The notes beneath the pieces are model-generated. The model saw only the letters and a list, made by a program, of their open reading frames with translations. It ran no database searches and was not told where the DNA came from. This document shows, piece after piece, positions 7,152-15,107 of a stretch of DNA of 64,000 bases. Position 1 is the stretch's first letter. The number at the start of each line of letters is the position of its first letter. Source of the stretch: Croceibacterium_B sp963783195 (GTDB taxonomy: Bacteria; Pseudomonadota; Alphaproteobacteria; Sphingomonadales; Sphingomonadaceae); contig CAWAMV010000004.1 of assembly GCA_963783195.1 (NCBI GenBank), positions 1,984,001 to 2,048,000 of the forward strand. The letters run 5' to 3'. The position numbers and the translations under genes are program-made.

Positions 7152-8894
7152 GTGTCCGAAGAACGCAGCGGCGCTGCGATACTTGTCGAGTGTCTGGTCC
7201 GCCAGGGCGTGGAGTTCGTCTTCGGATATCCCGGCGGCGCGGTACTGCCTATCTACGACGAGCTGTTCGGCGACGATCGGGTCCGTCACATTCTCGTGCG
7301 CCATGAGGCGGGCGCGGCCCACGCGGCGGAAGGCTACGCCCGTTCCACCGGCAAAGCGGGCGTCGTGCTGGTCACCAGCGGCCCGGGCGCGACCAACGCG
7401 ATCACGGGCATCGCCGATGCGTTCATGGATTCCATTCCGCTGGTGGTCATCACCGGCCAGGTCGCGACCAACCTCATCGGCACCGATGCTTTCCAGGAAG
7501 CCGACACAGTCGGTCTCACCCGGCACTGCACCAAGCACAACTACCTCGTGAAGGATCCCGCCGAGTTGGCAGCCACGATCGAGGAAGCGTTCGAGATCGC
7601 GACGACCGGCCGGCCCGGGCCTGTCGTGGTCGACATCCCCAAGAACGTGCAGGTCGCCACCGCCATCCTCCCAGCTGGCCCGGCCCAGCGGCCAAAGCGC
7701 TATCAGCCGCGCATGGTCGGCGCTGCGGACGAGATCGCCGAGGCTGTCGAGCTCCTGGCGAATGCCAAGGCCCCCGTGTTCTATACGGGCGGCGGAGTGA
7801 TCAATTCGGGGCCGCGCGCAAGCGAACTTCTGCGCAGGCTGCAGGCCGTCACCGGTGCCCCGCTCACTTCGACGCTGATGGGGCTCGGCGCCTTTCCCGC
7901 CGACCATTCCGACTGGCTCGGAATGCTGGGAATGCATGGAACCTTCGAAGCCAACATGGCGATGAACCAGGCCGATCTGATCGTCGCCATCGGGGCGCGG
8001 TTCGACGACCGCGTTACCGGCCGGCTCGATGCCTTCGCGCCGAACGCCACGAAGATCCACATCGACATCGATCGCGCCTCGATCAACAAGATCGTGCCGG
8101 TCGAATTGCCCATCGTCGGCGATTGCGCCACCGTGCTCGAACAGATCCTCGAGGCGTGGGGCACGCGCAAGCCGCAGGATCTCGCCGAGTGGAAGGCGCG
8201 GATCGCCGGCTGGAAAGCGCGCGACAGCCTCGCCTATCCCAGGCGCCATGACGCTATCATGCCGCAACTCGCGGTCGAGCAACTCTTCGCCCTCACCCGC
8301 GACAAGGACCCGATCATCACCACCGAAGTCGGCCAGCACCAGATGTGGGCGGCCCAGTACTTCGGGTTTTTCGCGCCCAACAAGTGGCTCACCAGCGGCG
8401 GCCTGGGCACGATGGGGTACGGCCTGCCCGCCGCGATCGGGGCGCAACTCGGCAATCCGGATGCGCTGGTCATAGACGTCGCTGGCGAGGCCTCGATCCA
8501 GATGAATATCCAGGAGATGGGCACTGCCAGCCAGTTCCGCCTGCCGGTCAAGGTTTTCATCCTCAACAACGAGTACATGGGAATGGTCCGCCAGTGGCAG
8601 GAACTGACCTATGAAAGCCGCTATTCGAACTCCTATTCCGACAGTTTGCCCGACTTCGTGGCGCTGGCCGAAGCCTATGGCTGGAAGGGCATCCGCGTGA
8701 CCGACGAGGCCGATCTCGACGCCGCTATCATGGCGATGATCGAGCACGACGGGCCGGTCATGGTCGATTGCCGGGTCTCGAAGGAGGCCAACTGTTTCCC
8801 GATGATCCCCAGCGGCGCGGCGCACACCGAGATGATGCTGTACGGAGATCAGGTAGCCGGCACCATGGAAGACGAAGCGAAGGCGCTGGTGTGA
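7152..8894 (+). CDS. ilvB: Acetolactate synthase, large catalytic subunit
   Basis: The protein has 580 residues. It is the thiamine-diphosphate enzyme that condenses pyruvate with pyruvate or 2-oxobutyrate, the first common step to valine, leucine and isoleucine. Seen are the N-terminal FGYPGGAVLPIYDELF with the TPP-activating Glu in HEAGAAHAAEGYAR, SGPGATNAITGIADA, and in the C-terminal TPP domain VIDVAGEASIQMNIQEM, where G-E-A replaces the textbook G-D-G, as I believe is usual in alphaproteobacteria. The start is GTG at 7152 (VSEERSGAAILVE) with GAAGGGG eight bases before it. The TGA stop overlaps the ilvN start as TGATG. Confidence 0.95.
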   Translation: MSEERSGAAILVECLVRQGVEFVFGYPGGAVLPIYDELFGDDRVRHILVRHEAGAAHAAEGYARSTGKAGVVLVTSGPGATNAITGIADAFMDSIPLVVITGQVATNLIGTDAFQEADTVGLTRHCTKHNYLVKDPAELAATIEEAFEIATTGRPGPVVVDIPKNVQVATAILPAGPAQRPKRYQPRMVGAADEIAEAVELLANAKAPVFYTGGGVINSGPRASELLRRLQAVTGAPLTSTLMGLGAFPADHSDWLGMLGMHGTFEANMAMNQADLIVAIGARFDDRVTGRLDAFAPNATKIHIDIDRASINKIVPVELPIVGDCATVLEQILEAWGTRKPQDLAEWKARIAGWKARDSLAYPRRHDAIMPQLAVEQLFALTRDKDPIITTEVGQHQMWAAQYFGFFAPNKWLTSGGLGTMGYGLPAAIGAQLGNPDALVIDVAGEASIQMNIQEMGTASQFRLPVKVFILNNEYMGMVRQWQELTYESRYSNSYSDSLPDFVALAEAYGWKGIRVTDEADLDAAIMAMIEHDGPVMVDCRVSKEANCFPMIPSGAAHTEMMLYGDQVAGTMEDEAKALV

Positions 8895-9409
8895 TGAAGA
8901 TCCAGCATCGCGACACCGAGCGGCACGTGCTGGCCGTGACGGTCGACAACGAAGCCGGCATTCTGGCGAAGATCGCCGGCCTGTTCACGGCCCGCGGCTA
9001 CAACATCGACAGCCTGACCGTGGCGGACATATCCGAAGACCACCACATCAGCCGCATCACGATCGTCACGAACGGTCCGCCGCCGGTCATCGACCAGATC
9101 ATCTCGCAACTCGAGCGGCTCGTGCCGGTCCACAAGGTCACCGACCTCACCGAGTCAGGCGCGCATGTCGAGCGCGAGCTGGCCCTGGTCAAGGTTCGCG
9201 GCACGGGCGACAACCGGGTCGAGGCGCTGCGGATCGCTGACGTGTTCCGCGCGCAGGTCATCGACACCACGACCCAGAGCTTCGTGTTCGAACTGACCGG
9301 CGCGAGCGAGAAGATCGACCGCTTCGTGGCGCTGATGCGCGAACTCGGCCTGGTAGAGGTCGGCCGCAGCGGCATCGTGGGCATGATGCGCGGGGCCGAG
9401 GGGGTCTGA
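8894..9409 (+). CDS. ilvN: Acetolactate synthase, small regulatory subunit
   Basis: This 171-residue protein is the regulatory subunit that binds valine and activates IlvB. The N-terminal ACT domain reads LAVTVDNEAGILAKIAGLFT followed by ARGYNIDSLTVA, which is the classical AHAS-small-subunit ACT signature. It continues with a second ALS_ss_C region (about 85-165) that starts at RELALVKV. The start overlaps the ilvB stop by one base, so synthesis of the two subunits is coupled. Length is normal. It is called ilvN here, though some databases name the same family ilvH. Confidence 0.94.
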   Translation: MKIQHRDTERHVLAVTVDNEAGILAKIAGLFTARGYNIDSLTVADISEDHHISRITIVTNGPPPVIDQIISQLERLVPVHKVTDLTESGAHVERELALVKVRGTGDNRVEALRIADVFRAQVIDTTTQSFVFELTGASEKIDRFVALMRELGLVEVGRSGIVGMMRGAEGV

Positions 9410-9416
9410 AAGGATT

Positions 9417-9497
9417 CGTCGCCCCAGCGAAAGTTGGGGTCTCTTGCAGCAAGCTGCGAATGAGTGGACAGCGATCCCAGCTTTCGCTGGGATGACG
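9417..9497 (+). repeat. Sphingomonad interspersed palindromic repeat
   Basis: Two 22-base arms (9417-9438 and 9476-9497) are inverted copies of each other with 19 of 22 positions matching, separated by 37 bases. Each arm holds its own small dyad around CCCAGCGAAAG. Read as protein, the right arm gives IPAFAGMT, a string familiar from spurious ORFs in sphingomonad genomes. It lies between ilvN and ilvC and would form a hairpin in the transcript. Confidence 0.75.
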
Positions 9498-9521
9498 CGA
9501 GTTGATCGAAGGACACAAAAC

Positions 9522-10541
9522 GTGAAGGTTTATTACGACGCCGACGCCGACCTGAATCTGATCACCGGCAAGAAGATCGCCGTGCTCGGTTACGGCAGCC
9601 AGGGCCACGCTCATGCCCAGAACCTGCGCGACAGCGGCGTGAAGGATGTCGCCATCGCCCTTCGCCCCGGCTCGGCCAGCGCGAAGAAAGCGGAAGCAGC
9701 CGGGTTCAAGGTCATGTCGAACAGCGACGCGGCCGGGTGGGCCGATATCCTGATGATCCTGGCGCCCGACGAGCACCAGGCCGCGATCTGGGAGAACGAC
9801 CTAAAGGGCAACATGAAGCCGGGCAGCGCCCTTGCCTTCGCCCACGGGCTCAACATCCATTTTGGCCTGATCGAGCCGCCGGCCGACATCGACGTCATCA
9901 TGATCGCGCCCAAGGGCCCCGGCCACACGGTGCGCAGCGAATATCAGAAGGGCGGCGGCGTGCCCTGCCTGATCGCCGTGCACCAGGATGCGACCGGCAA
10001 CGCGCACGATGTTGCGCTGGCCTATGCCAGCGGCGTGGGCGGTGGCCGCAGCGGCGTCATCGAGACCAACTTCAAGGAAGAGTGCGAAACCGACCTGTTC
10101 GGCGAGCAGGCGGTGCTGTGCGGCGGCATCACCCACCTGATCCAGGCGGGCTTCGAGACGCTCGTCGAGGCCGGGTACGCGCCCGAGATGGCCTATTTCG
10201 AGTGCCTCCACGAGACCAAGCTGATCGTCGACCTGCTGTACGAAGGCGGCATCGCCAACATGCGCTATTCGATCAGCAACACCGCCGAGTATGGCGACAT
10301 TACCACCGGTCCGCGGATCATCACGCCCGAGACGAAGGCGGAGATGAAGCGCGTATTGGCCGACATCCAGTCGGGCCGTTTCGTGAAGAACTTCGTGCTC
10401 GACAACCGCGCCGGTCAGCCGGAGCTGAAGGCCAGCCGCAAGGCCGCCGAAGCTCACCCGATCGAGCAGGTCGGAAGCAAGCTGCGCGCGATGATGCCGT
10501 GGATCGGCAAGAACAAGCTGGTCGACCAGGAAAAGAACTGA
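9522..10541 (+). CDS. ilvC: Ketol-acid reductoisomerase (NADP+)
   Basis: IlvC (339 residues, the standard class I length) isomerises and reduces acetolactate or acetohydroxybutyrate. The Rossmann motif is VLGYGSQGHAHAQNLRDSG. The Mg2+-binding knotted domain shows KEECETDLFGEQAVLCGG and YFECLHETKLIVDLLYEGG. The start is GTG at 9522 (VKVYYDADADLNLITGKK), with GAAGGA nine bases before; a longer in-frame ATG start at 9444 would only translate the palindromic repeat. It follows ilvBN in the same direction after 112 bases. Confidence 0.95.
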   Translation: MKVYYDADADLNLITGKKIAVLGYGSQGHAHAQNLRDSGVKDVAIALRPGSASAKKAEAAGFKVMSNSDAAGWADILMILAPDEHQAAIWENDLKGNMKPGSALAFAHGLNIHFGLIEPPADIDVIMIAPKGPGHTVRSEYQKGGGVPCLIAVHQDATGNAHDVALAYASGVGGGRSGVIETNFKEECETDLFGEQAVLCGGITHLIQAGFETLVEAGYAPEMAYFECLHETKLIVDLLYEGGIANMRYSISNTAEYGDITTGPRIITPETKAEMKRVLADIQSGRFVKNFVLDNRAGQPELKASRKAAEAHPIEQVGSKLRAMMPWIGKNKLVDQEKN

Positions 10542-10547
10542 GGCGAA

Positions 10548-10574
10548 GGGGCGGGACCGCAGCGGCCCCGCCCC
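10548..10574 (+). terminator. Hairpin between convergent ilvC and terC
   Basis: GGGGCGGG (10548-10555) pairs with CCCGCCCC (10567-10574), and the inner CCG/CGG pairs again around a three-base loop. It lies between the ends of two convergent genes and could stop transcription from both sides. There is no long T-run, so Rho independence is uncertain. Confidence 0.5.
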
Positions 10575-10585
10575 TCCCGTATCCC

Positions 10586-11566
10586 TCAAGCAGCGAGCGT
10601 TCTCTCGCCGCGCGTCTTCCACAACGACACGCCGACGCCCGCGGCCAGGATCGCGAAGGTGATCCCGAGCGAAATTGCCGGCGGAATCTTGGTCAGCCCC
10701 AGCATGTCGGCCACGAAGATCTTCGAGCCGATGAACACCAGCAGCAGGCTGAGCGCGTATTTCAGGTAGTGGAACCGGTGCACCATGGCGGCCAGGGCGA
10801 AGTAGAGGGCGCGCAAGCCGAGAATGGCGAAGATGTTCGACGTGTAAACGATGAACGGGTCGGTCGTGATCGCGAAGATCGCCGGCACGCTGTCCACCGC
10901 GAAGACCACATCGACGATCTCGATCATGAGCAGGGTGAGAAACAGCGGGGTCATAAACCATGCGGCCTTGCCAGTGCCGGGCGCCGGTTTACGGATCCAG
11001 AAGCGATTGCCGTGAAGCTCGTCCGTGACGGGGAGATGCCGCTTCATCCAGCGCAGGGCCGATGATGCGCCGACGTCGTATTCCTTTTCCGCCATCAGCC
11101 ACATCTTCACGCCGGTGAAGACGAGGAAGGCGGCGAAGAAGTAGAGTACCCAAGAGTATTGGGAAACGACGGCAGCGCCGACACCGATCATGATCGCGCG
11201 CAACACGATGACGCCCAGGATGCCCCAGAACAGCACCCGATGCTGGTACTCTCGCGGCACCGCGAAGTAGCTGAAGATCATGGCGATGACGAAGACGTTG
11301 TCCATCGCCAGGCTCTTCTCGACGACGAAGCCGGTCAGGTAGTTCATCCCGGCCGTCTCGCCGAGCTGCCACCAGACCCACCCGCCGAAAGCGAGCGCCA
11401 GTGCAATATAGCCGGCGGACAGCATGAGGCTCTCGCGCACGCCGATCTCGCGTTGCTTGCGGTGCAGCACGCCCAGATCGAGCGCCAGCAGGGTGATCAC
11501 GATTCCAAAAAATGTCAGCCACATCCAGCCCGGCTTGCCGAGCCAGTCGCTCATCAGGAATTCCAT
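10586..11566 (-). CDS. TerC/Alx family integral membrane protein
   Basis: The protein has 326 residues with about eight or nine membrane helices. The family's conserved acidic membrane motifs are present: LLALDLGVLHRK near the N-terminus, VVEKSLAMDNVFVIAMIFSY in the first half and the paired MIEIVDVVFAVDSVPAIFAI in the second half. TerC/Alx proteins are linked to tellurite resistance, alkaline response and, for E. coli Alx and relatives, manganese export. A metal transport role here is inferred from the family. The ATG at 11566 is used; MSDWLGKPGW five codons later is an alternative. The 5' leader is rich in hairpins. Confidence 0.88.
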   Translation of the reverse strand: MEFLMSDWLGKPGWMWLTFFGIVITLLALDLGVLHRKQREIGVRESLMLSAGYIALALAFGGWVWWQLGETAGMNYLTGFVVEKSLAMDNVFVIAMIFSYFAVPREYQHRVLFWGILGVIVLRAIMIGVGAAVVSQYSWVLYFFAAFLVFTGVKMWLMAEKEYDVGASSALRWMKRHLPVTDELHGNRFWIRKPAPGTGKAAWFMTPLFLTLLMIEIVDVVFAVDSVPAIFAITTDPFIVYTSNIFAILGLRALYFALAAMVHRFHYLKYALSLLLVFIGSKIFVADMLGLTKIPPAISLGITFAILAAGVGVSLWKTRGERTLAA

Positions 11567-11622
11567 TGTAGGTTTGTCCGATCAGTCAGCCCGTCGGCTG
11601 CAAAATGGATCGGTCCGACATC

Positions 11623-11690
11623 GCGACCGACGGCTCGGTCGCCAGCGGGGCCCGGACCGGGAACACCCGGCGGCTTTGGGCGCCGCCGGG
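11623..11690 (-). other. Two strong hairpins in the terC 5' region
   Basis: Between the DUF465 gene and terC, a perfect 8-bp hairpin (GCGACCGA 11623-11630 with TCGGTCGC 11635-11642) and a perfect 9-bp hairpin (CCCGGCGGC 11666-11674 with GCCGCCGGG 11682-11690) lie close together. The second could terminate the DUF465 transcript. Together they could form a structured terC leader. The known Mn2+ riboswitch of such genes (yybP-ykoY) is not evident by eye. Confidence 0.4.
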
Positions 11691-11699
11691 CTCCCAGGC

Positions 11700-11879
11700 T
11701 TACGCCCGGCCGTGGATCTGCCGCCGGGTCAGCGCGTGCAGCGCGTCCTTAACCGCGAGCTTGGCCTTCTTGAGGCGCTGCACTCGCAGCGAATCAGGAG
11801 CCTTGCGGGTCAGTTCGAGCCGCAGGCGCTCGTCCACGCGCTGGTGCTTCTGCAGCAGGCTGAAGAACTTCGGTGTCAT
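11700..11879 (-). CDS. DUF465 (YdcH-like) small protein
   Basis: This 59-residue protein starts MTPKFFSLLQKHQRVDERLR and continues with a second, very basic helix (VQRLKKAKLAVKDALHAL) ending RRQIHGRA. The pattern of H-x-x-L/V-D-x-x-L in the first helix and L-K-x-x-K-L in the second is the DUF465/YdcH signature. These are small, all-helical cytoplasmic proteins of unknown function. The ATG is at 11877-11879. It lies upstream of terC on the same strand, separated by hairpins, so co-transcription is uncertain. Confidence 0.85.
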   Translation of the reverse strand: MTPKFFSLLQKHQRVDERLRLELTRKAPDSLRVQRLKKAKLAVKDALHALTRRQIHGRA

Positions 11880-12228
11880 TCGTCACTCCTCTTGAACGTT
11901 TGTGTCCAATCGGGTGTCCGGTTTGTCAGGTGGAGAGGCGGTGTGCCTGCCGAACCGTCGCACCGGAATTACCCGATGCGGTCCGACATCACACGATGAC
12001 TGGTTCATCGTGCCAGAGGGGCCCGGCCCGCTGGCGCAAAATGGGATGGTTGCCGCCGGACTGCAAGCAGATTCGACCACCAGCCCTGCGAAAGACAATT
12101 CGTTGTCCTACAACCGGTCGCGATGGCATGCCGGCGGCATGAACAACTGCTTCCCGACCTCCTCTCCTGGTGGAACACCAAACGCGCGAAAGGTCACTGA
12201 TGAGGTCCGTCCATTCGCACTCATGACA

Positions 12229-12246
12229 TTGAATTCAAATTATAAT
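12229..12246 (+). promoter_or_regulatory. Palindrome next to a consensus -10 box in the 500-base gap before yceI
   Basis: The 499-base stretch 11880-12378 carries no gene I can support. It does hold the 10-base palindrome TTGAATTCAA (12229-12238) directly followed by AT and TATAAT (12241-12246), which stands out in this GC-rich DNA. An 8-bp hairpin (CACGATGA 11992-11999 with TCATCGTG 12005-12012) lies further upstream. The palindrome and -10 box could be the operator and promoter of yceI, 133 bases downstream. No good -35 box is visible. Confidence 0.35.
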
Positions 12247-12378
12247 AATCCCGAAGGTCACGGAAAAATTTCGCCACCTCGCGTTCCATGCTGGTGACCG
12301 TTCACGTCCGGTTCTTCTAGACATCGTCAAAAAGCCTAGGCAAACTTGCGAACGAGTTTCAACGGGAGACCCCTCACA

Positions 12379-13020
12379 ATGCGTAAGTTGACTGCCACCG
12401 TCCTCGCCGGCGCCGCTGCCTTGGCTGCCTTCGGCACGATCCATGCCCAGAACGGCCCGCCCGAACTGCCTGGGCAGCTCGACGTTTCGCGGGTCGTCGC
12501 CGGAACCTACAAGACCGACAAGTCCCACTCGCTGGTCGGATTCCGCTACAATCACTTCGGCTTCAACGACTACTTCGGTATCTTCGGCGACGTCGACGCC
12601 ACTCTGACGATCGACCCGAAAAATCTCACGGTATCGAAGGTCGAAGCGACGATTCCCATTAATCCGACGGTGGCAAGCCAGGCTTTCCACGACCACCTTC
12701 TGCGCGACGGCTCGGAAGGACGGAAGCCCGATTTCTTCGGCTCCAAGCCGGCGCCTGCCCATTTTGTCTCCAATCACGTCGTCGTTGACGGGATGAAGGC
12801 CAAGATCATGGGCGATCTGACGCTTAACGGCGTCACCAAGCCCGTGACGATCGATGCCGAATTCACCGGCGCGGGCAACTCGATGATGGGCAAGAAGCTC
12901 ACCCTCGGCTTTGAAGGCACGTCGACCATCAAGCGGTCGGACTTCAACCTCAACACCTTCGTCCCGATGGTCGGAGATGAGGTGAACCTGGAGATCACGA
13001 CCGCGTTCGAGAAGGAGTAA
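12379..13020 (+). CDS. YceI family secreted lipocalin-like protein
   Basis: The protein has 213 residues with a signal peptide (MRKLTATVLAGAAALAAFG, cleavage near H-A-Q-N at about residue 24) and a YceI domain from about 35 to the end. Domain hallmarks are GTYKTDKSHSLVGFRYNHFG, LRDGSEGRKPDFFG replacing the usual L-x-x-x-D-F-F-D motif, and DLTLNGVTKPVTIDAEF. YceI proteins are periplasmic beta-barrels that bind polyprenoid or amide lipids; physiological roles vary. The ATG at 12379 is preceded by ACGGGAGA; a longer in-frame ATG at 12346 is less likely because the signal peptide begins at MRKL. Confidence 0.9.
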   Translation: MRKLTATVLAGAAALAAFGTIHAQNGPPELPGQLDVSRVVAGTYKTDKSHSLVGFRYNHFGFNDYFGIFGDVDATLTIDPKNLTVSKVEATIPINPTVASQAFHDHLLRDGSEGRKPDFFGSKPAPAHFVSNHVVVDGMKAKIMGDLTLNGVTKPVTIDAEFTGAGNSMMGKKLTLGFEGTSTIKRSDFNLNTFVPMVGDEVNLEITTAFEKE

Positions 13021-13031
13021 ACGGCCTCGAT

Positions 13032-13060
13032 GCGGGCGGCACCGGTCCGGCGCCGCCCGC
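13032..13060 (+). terminator. Hairpin after yceI
   Basis: GCGGGCGGC (13032-13040) pairs perfectly with GCCGCCCGC (13052-13060) across an 11-base loop. It is followed by TTCC and, after a few bases, ATTTCTTTTCC. It starts 12 bases after the yceI stop and separates yceI from the leuA leader. Confidence 0.6.
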
Positions 13061-13102
13061 TTCCTGCTGGATTTCTTTTCCTGGCTAGCCTATCTACTGC
13101 TC

Positions 13103-13150
13103 ATGAACCGCCGCGCCCTTCTTTCGCTGCTTCGACTTACGCGCCCTTAG
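13103..13150 (+). CDS. leuA leader peptide
   Basis: A 15-residue ORF reads MNRRALLSLLRLTRP and stops with TAG at 13148. Five of its residues are leucine, at positions 6, 7, 9, 10 and 12, just what an attenuation leader of a leucine biosynthetic gene needs. It lies 114 bases upstream of leuA on the same strand. Its stop codon sits inside the 5' arm of a perfect 11-bp inverted repeat, so ribosome stalling at the leucine codons would change RNA folding. The function is inferred from composition and position, without known homologues. Confidence 0.75.
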   Translation: MNRRALLSLLRLTRP

Positions 13151-13239
13151 GCGCGAACGACCGCGTGCGCCCGATGGCGCCGCACCCCGCCTAAGGGCTC
13201 TTCATACAACCCAAGTCGAAATTGCCCGCGATGGCGGGC
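13143..13239 (+). promoter_or_regulatory. leuA attenuator structures
   Basis: GCCCTTAGGCG (13143-13153) and CGCCTAAGGGC (13188-13198) are perfect inverted copies enclosing a GC-rich loop. A second hairpin pairs GCCCGC (13224-13229) with GCGGGC (13234-13239), 25 bases before the leuA start. The first arm contains the end of the leader peptide. Neither hairpin is followed by a run of T, so control may be at translation or by Rho rather than by a classical intrinsic terminator. Confidence 0.55.
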
Positions 13240-13264
13240 GCAATGCGATAGAGGCGCTTGCCAC

Positions 13265-14953
13265 ATGGCGATGCTGAAAGACCCCTCGGCCAAGTACCGG
13301 CCCTTCCCCACCGTTCCCCTGCCCGACCGGCAGTGGCCGAGCCGCGCGATCACGGTCCCGCCCCGCTGGCTCTCCACCGACTTGCGCGATGGCAACCAGG
13401 CAATCGTCGACCCGATGGACGCGGTAAAGAAGAACCGCTTCTTCGACCTCCTCGTCGAAGTGGGCATCAAGGAAATCGAAGTTGGATTTCCCAGCGCCGG
13501 CCAGACCGAGTTCGACTTCATCTCCGGCCTGGTGAAGTCCGGCCGCATCCCCGATGACGTCACTGTACAGGTTCTCACCCAGAGCCGCGAGGATCTGATC
13601 CGTACCTCGTTCGAAAGCCTCGAAGGCGCGCGCACCGCGATCGTCCATCTCTACAACGCCGTGAGTCCTGCGTGGCGCGATATCGTGTTCCGCATGACGC
13701 CGGAAGAAGTGCGCGAAGTCGCGCGCAAGGGCGCAATGGTGATGCGCGACGAAGCAGCGAAGCGACCCGAAACTGACTGGCACTTCCAGTACTCTCCGGA
13801 AACCTTCTCGACCGCCGAGCTCGATTTCTCGATTTCAGTCTGCGGAGCGGTAATGGATGTCCTGCAGCCCACGCCCGAACGGCCTATCATCCTCAACCTG
13901 CCTGCCACGGTCGAAGCGGCGACGCCCAACGTCTATGCCGATCAGATCGAGTATTTCTGCCGCAACCTGCCGAACCGGGAAAGCGCGGTCATTTCGCTGC
14001 ACACCCACAACGATCGCGGTACGGGCGTGGCGGCGGCCGAACTGGGGCTTATGGCAGGCGCCGACCGAGTAGAAGGCTGCCTGTTCGGCAATGGCGAACG
14101 CACCGGCAATTGCTGCCTCGTGACGATGGCCCTGAACATGTACACGCAGGGAATCGACCCAGGTCTCGACTTCTCGGATATCGATCGGGTGATCGAGACC
14201 GTCGAATACTGCAACCAGCTCCCGGTGTCGGAACGCCACCCCTATGGCGGCGACCTGGTCTTTACCGCGTTCTCCGGCAGCCATCAGGACGCGATCAAGA
14301 AGGGCTTCGCTGCGCAGGAACAGCGCAACGACCAGCTGTGGCGGGTGCCCTACCTGCCGATCGATCCGGCGGACCTGGGCCGCAACTACGAGGCGGTGAT
14401 CCGCGTCAACTCACAATCCGGCAAAGGCGGCTTCGCCTGGGTTCTGGAGCAGAATCAGGGACTCAAGCTTCCCAAGAAGCTGCAGGCCGACTTTGCACGG
14501 CACGTCCAGCAACTGGCCGATAAGCTCGGGCGCGAACTCAACGCCGATGACATCTGGCAGACATTCCGGGAGGCCTACTTCGTCAAGGTCGAGAAGCGTC
14601 GCTTCCGGTTGGTGGATTTCGAGGAAACCCGGGCTAGCGACGGAACCCGCCTGTTTGTCGGGACGATCGAGGTCGATGGTGTGCCGAAGCGCGTTTCCGG
14701 CCGGGGCAAGGGCCTCATCTCGTCCGTGCTTACGACCTTGCGCCAGACCTTCGGCCTGCAACTCGAAGTGGTCGACTATGTCGAACATGCCCTTGGCACC
14801 GGAACCGATGCGCGCGCGGCGACCTACCTCGAGTGTCTGACACCAGACGGGGACACGGTTTGGGGCGTGGGCATCGATGAAGACGTGGCGGCAGCCAGCG
14901 TCAGGGCGATCATCAGCGCGGCCAACGGCGTGCCCGAAAGTGGCGAAGACTGA
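13265..14953 (+). CDS. leuA: 2-isopropylmalate synthase
   Basis: LeuA (562 residues, the longer type with a C-terminal LeuA allosteric domain) condenses 2-oxoisovalerate with acetyl-CoA, the first committed step to leucine. The catalytic TIM barrel shows STDLRDGNQAIVDPM (Arg-Asp pair), EVGFPSAGQTEFDF and the metal-binding ISLHTHNDRGTGVAAAELGL, followed by GNGERTGNCCL. The last 120 residues form the leucine-sensing region. The start MAMLKDPSAKYRPFP fits this branch of the family. It is monocistronic in view, preceded by its leader peptide and hairpins, and presumably feedback-regulated as well. Confidence 0.95.
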   Translation: MAMLKDPSAKYRPFPTVPLPDRQWPSRAITVPPRWLSTDLRDGNQAIVDPMDAVKKNRFFDLLVEVGIKEIEVGFPSAGQTEFDFISGLVKSGRIPDDVTVQVLTQSREDLIRTSFESLEGARTAIVHLYNAVSPAWRDIVFRMTPEEVREVARKGAMVMRDEAAKRPETDWHFQYSPETFSTAELDFSISVCGAVMDVLQPTPERPIILNLPATVEAATPNVYADQIEYFCRNLPNRESAVISLHTHNDRGTGVAAAELGLMAGADRVEGCLFGNGERTGNCCLVTMALNMYTQGIDPGLDFSDIDRVIETVEYCNQLPVSERHPYGGDLVFTAFSGSHQDAIKKGFAAQEQRNDQLWRVPYLPIDPADLGRNYEAVIRVNSQSGKGGFAWVLEQNQGLKLPKKLQADFARHVQQLADKLGRELNADDIWQTFREAYFVKVEKRRFRLVDFEETRASDGTRLFVGTIEVDGVPKRVSGRGKGLISSVLTTLRQTFGLQLEVVDYVEHALGTGTDARAATYLECLTPDGDTVWGVGIDEDVAAASVRAIISAANGVPESGED

Positions 14954-15107
14954 TCGATCAGACGGGGCTCAGGGGTCTGTCGGGGTTGCCATCGTTCGAG
15001 CGGAATTTCGTCACCGCGCCCTACAACTTCCGATTGGAGGACAATCGCCATCACTCCCGCGCACCTGATCAGCGCGCCTCGGGGCTAAGGATCAATGTGG
15101 CCGCCAC

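Noticed and set aside
11567..11699. yybP-ykoY (Mn2+) riboswitch before terC
   Set aside because: TerC genes often have this riboswitch and the region is hairpin-rich. However, the conserved GGGGAGUA and GAGACC elements are not visible, and the two hairpins are explained by a terminator plus a simple dyad. A covariance-model search would decide.
11902..12297. A 131-codon open frame in the gap before yceI
   Set aside because: No homology, no ribosome-binding site and no protein-like pattern. The composition differs from coding DNA here, and an opposite-strand frame overlaps it.
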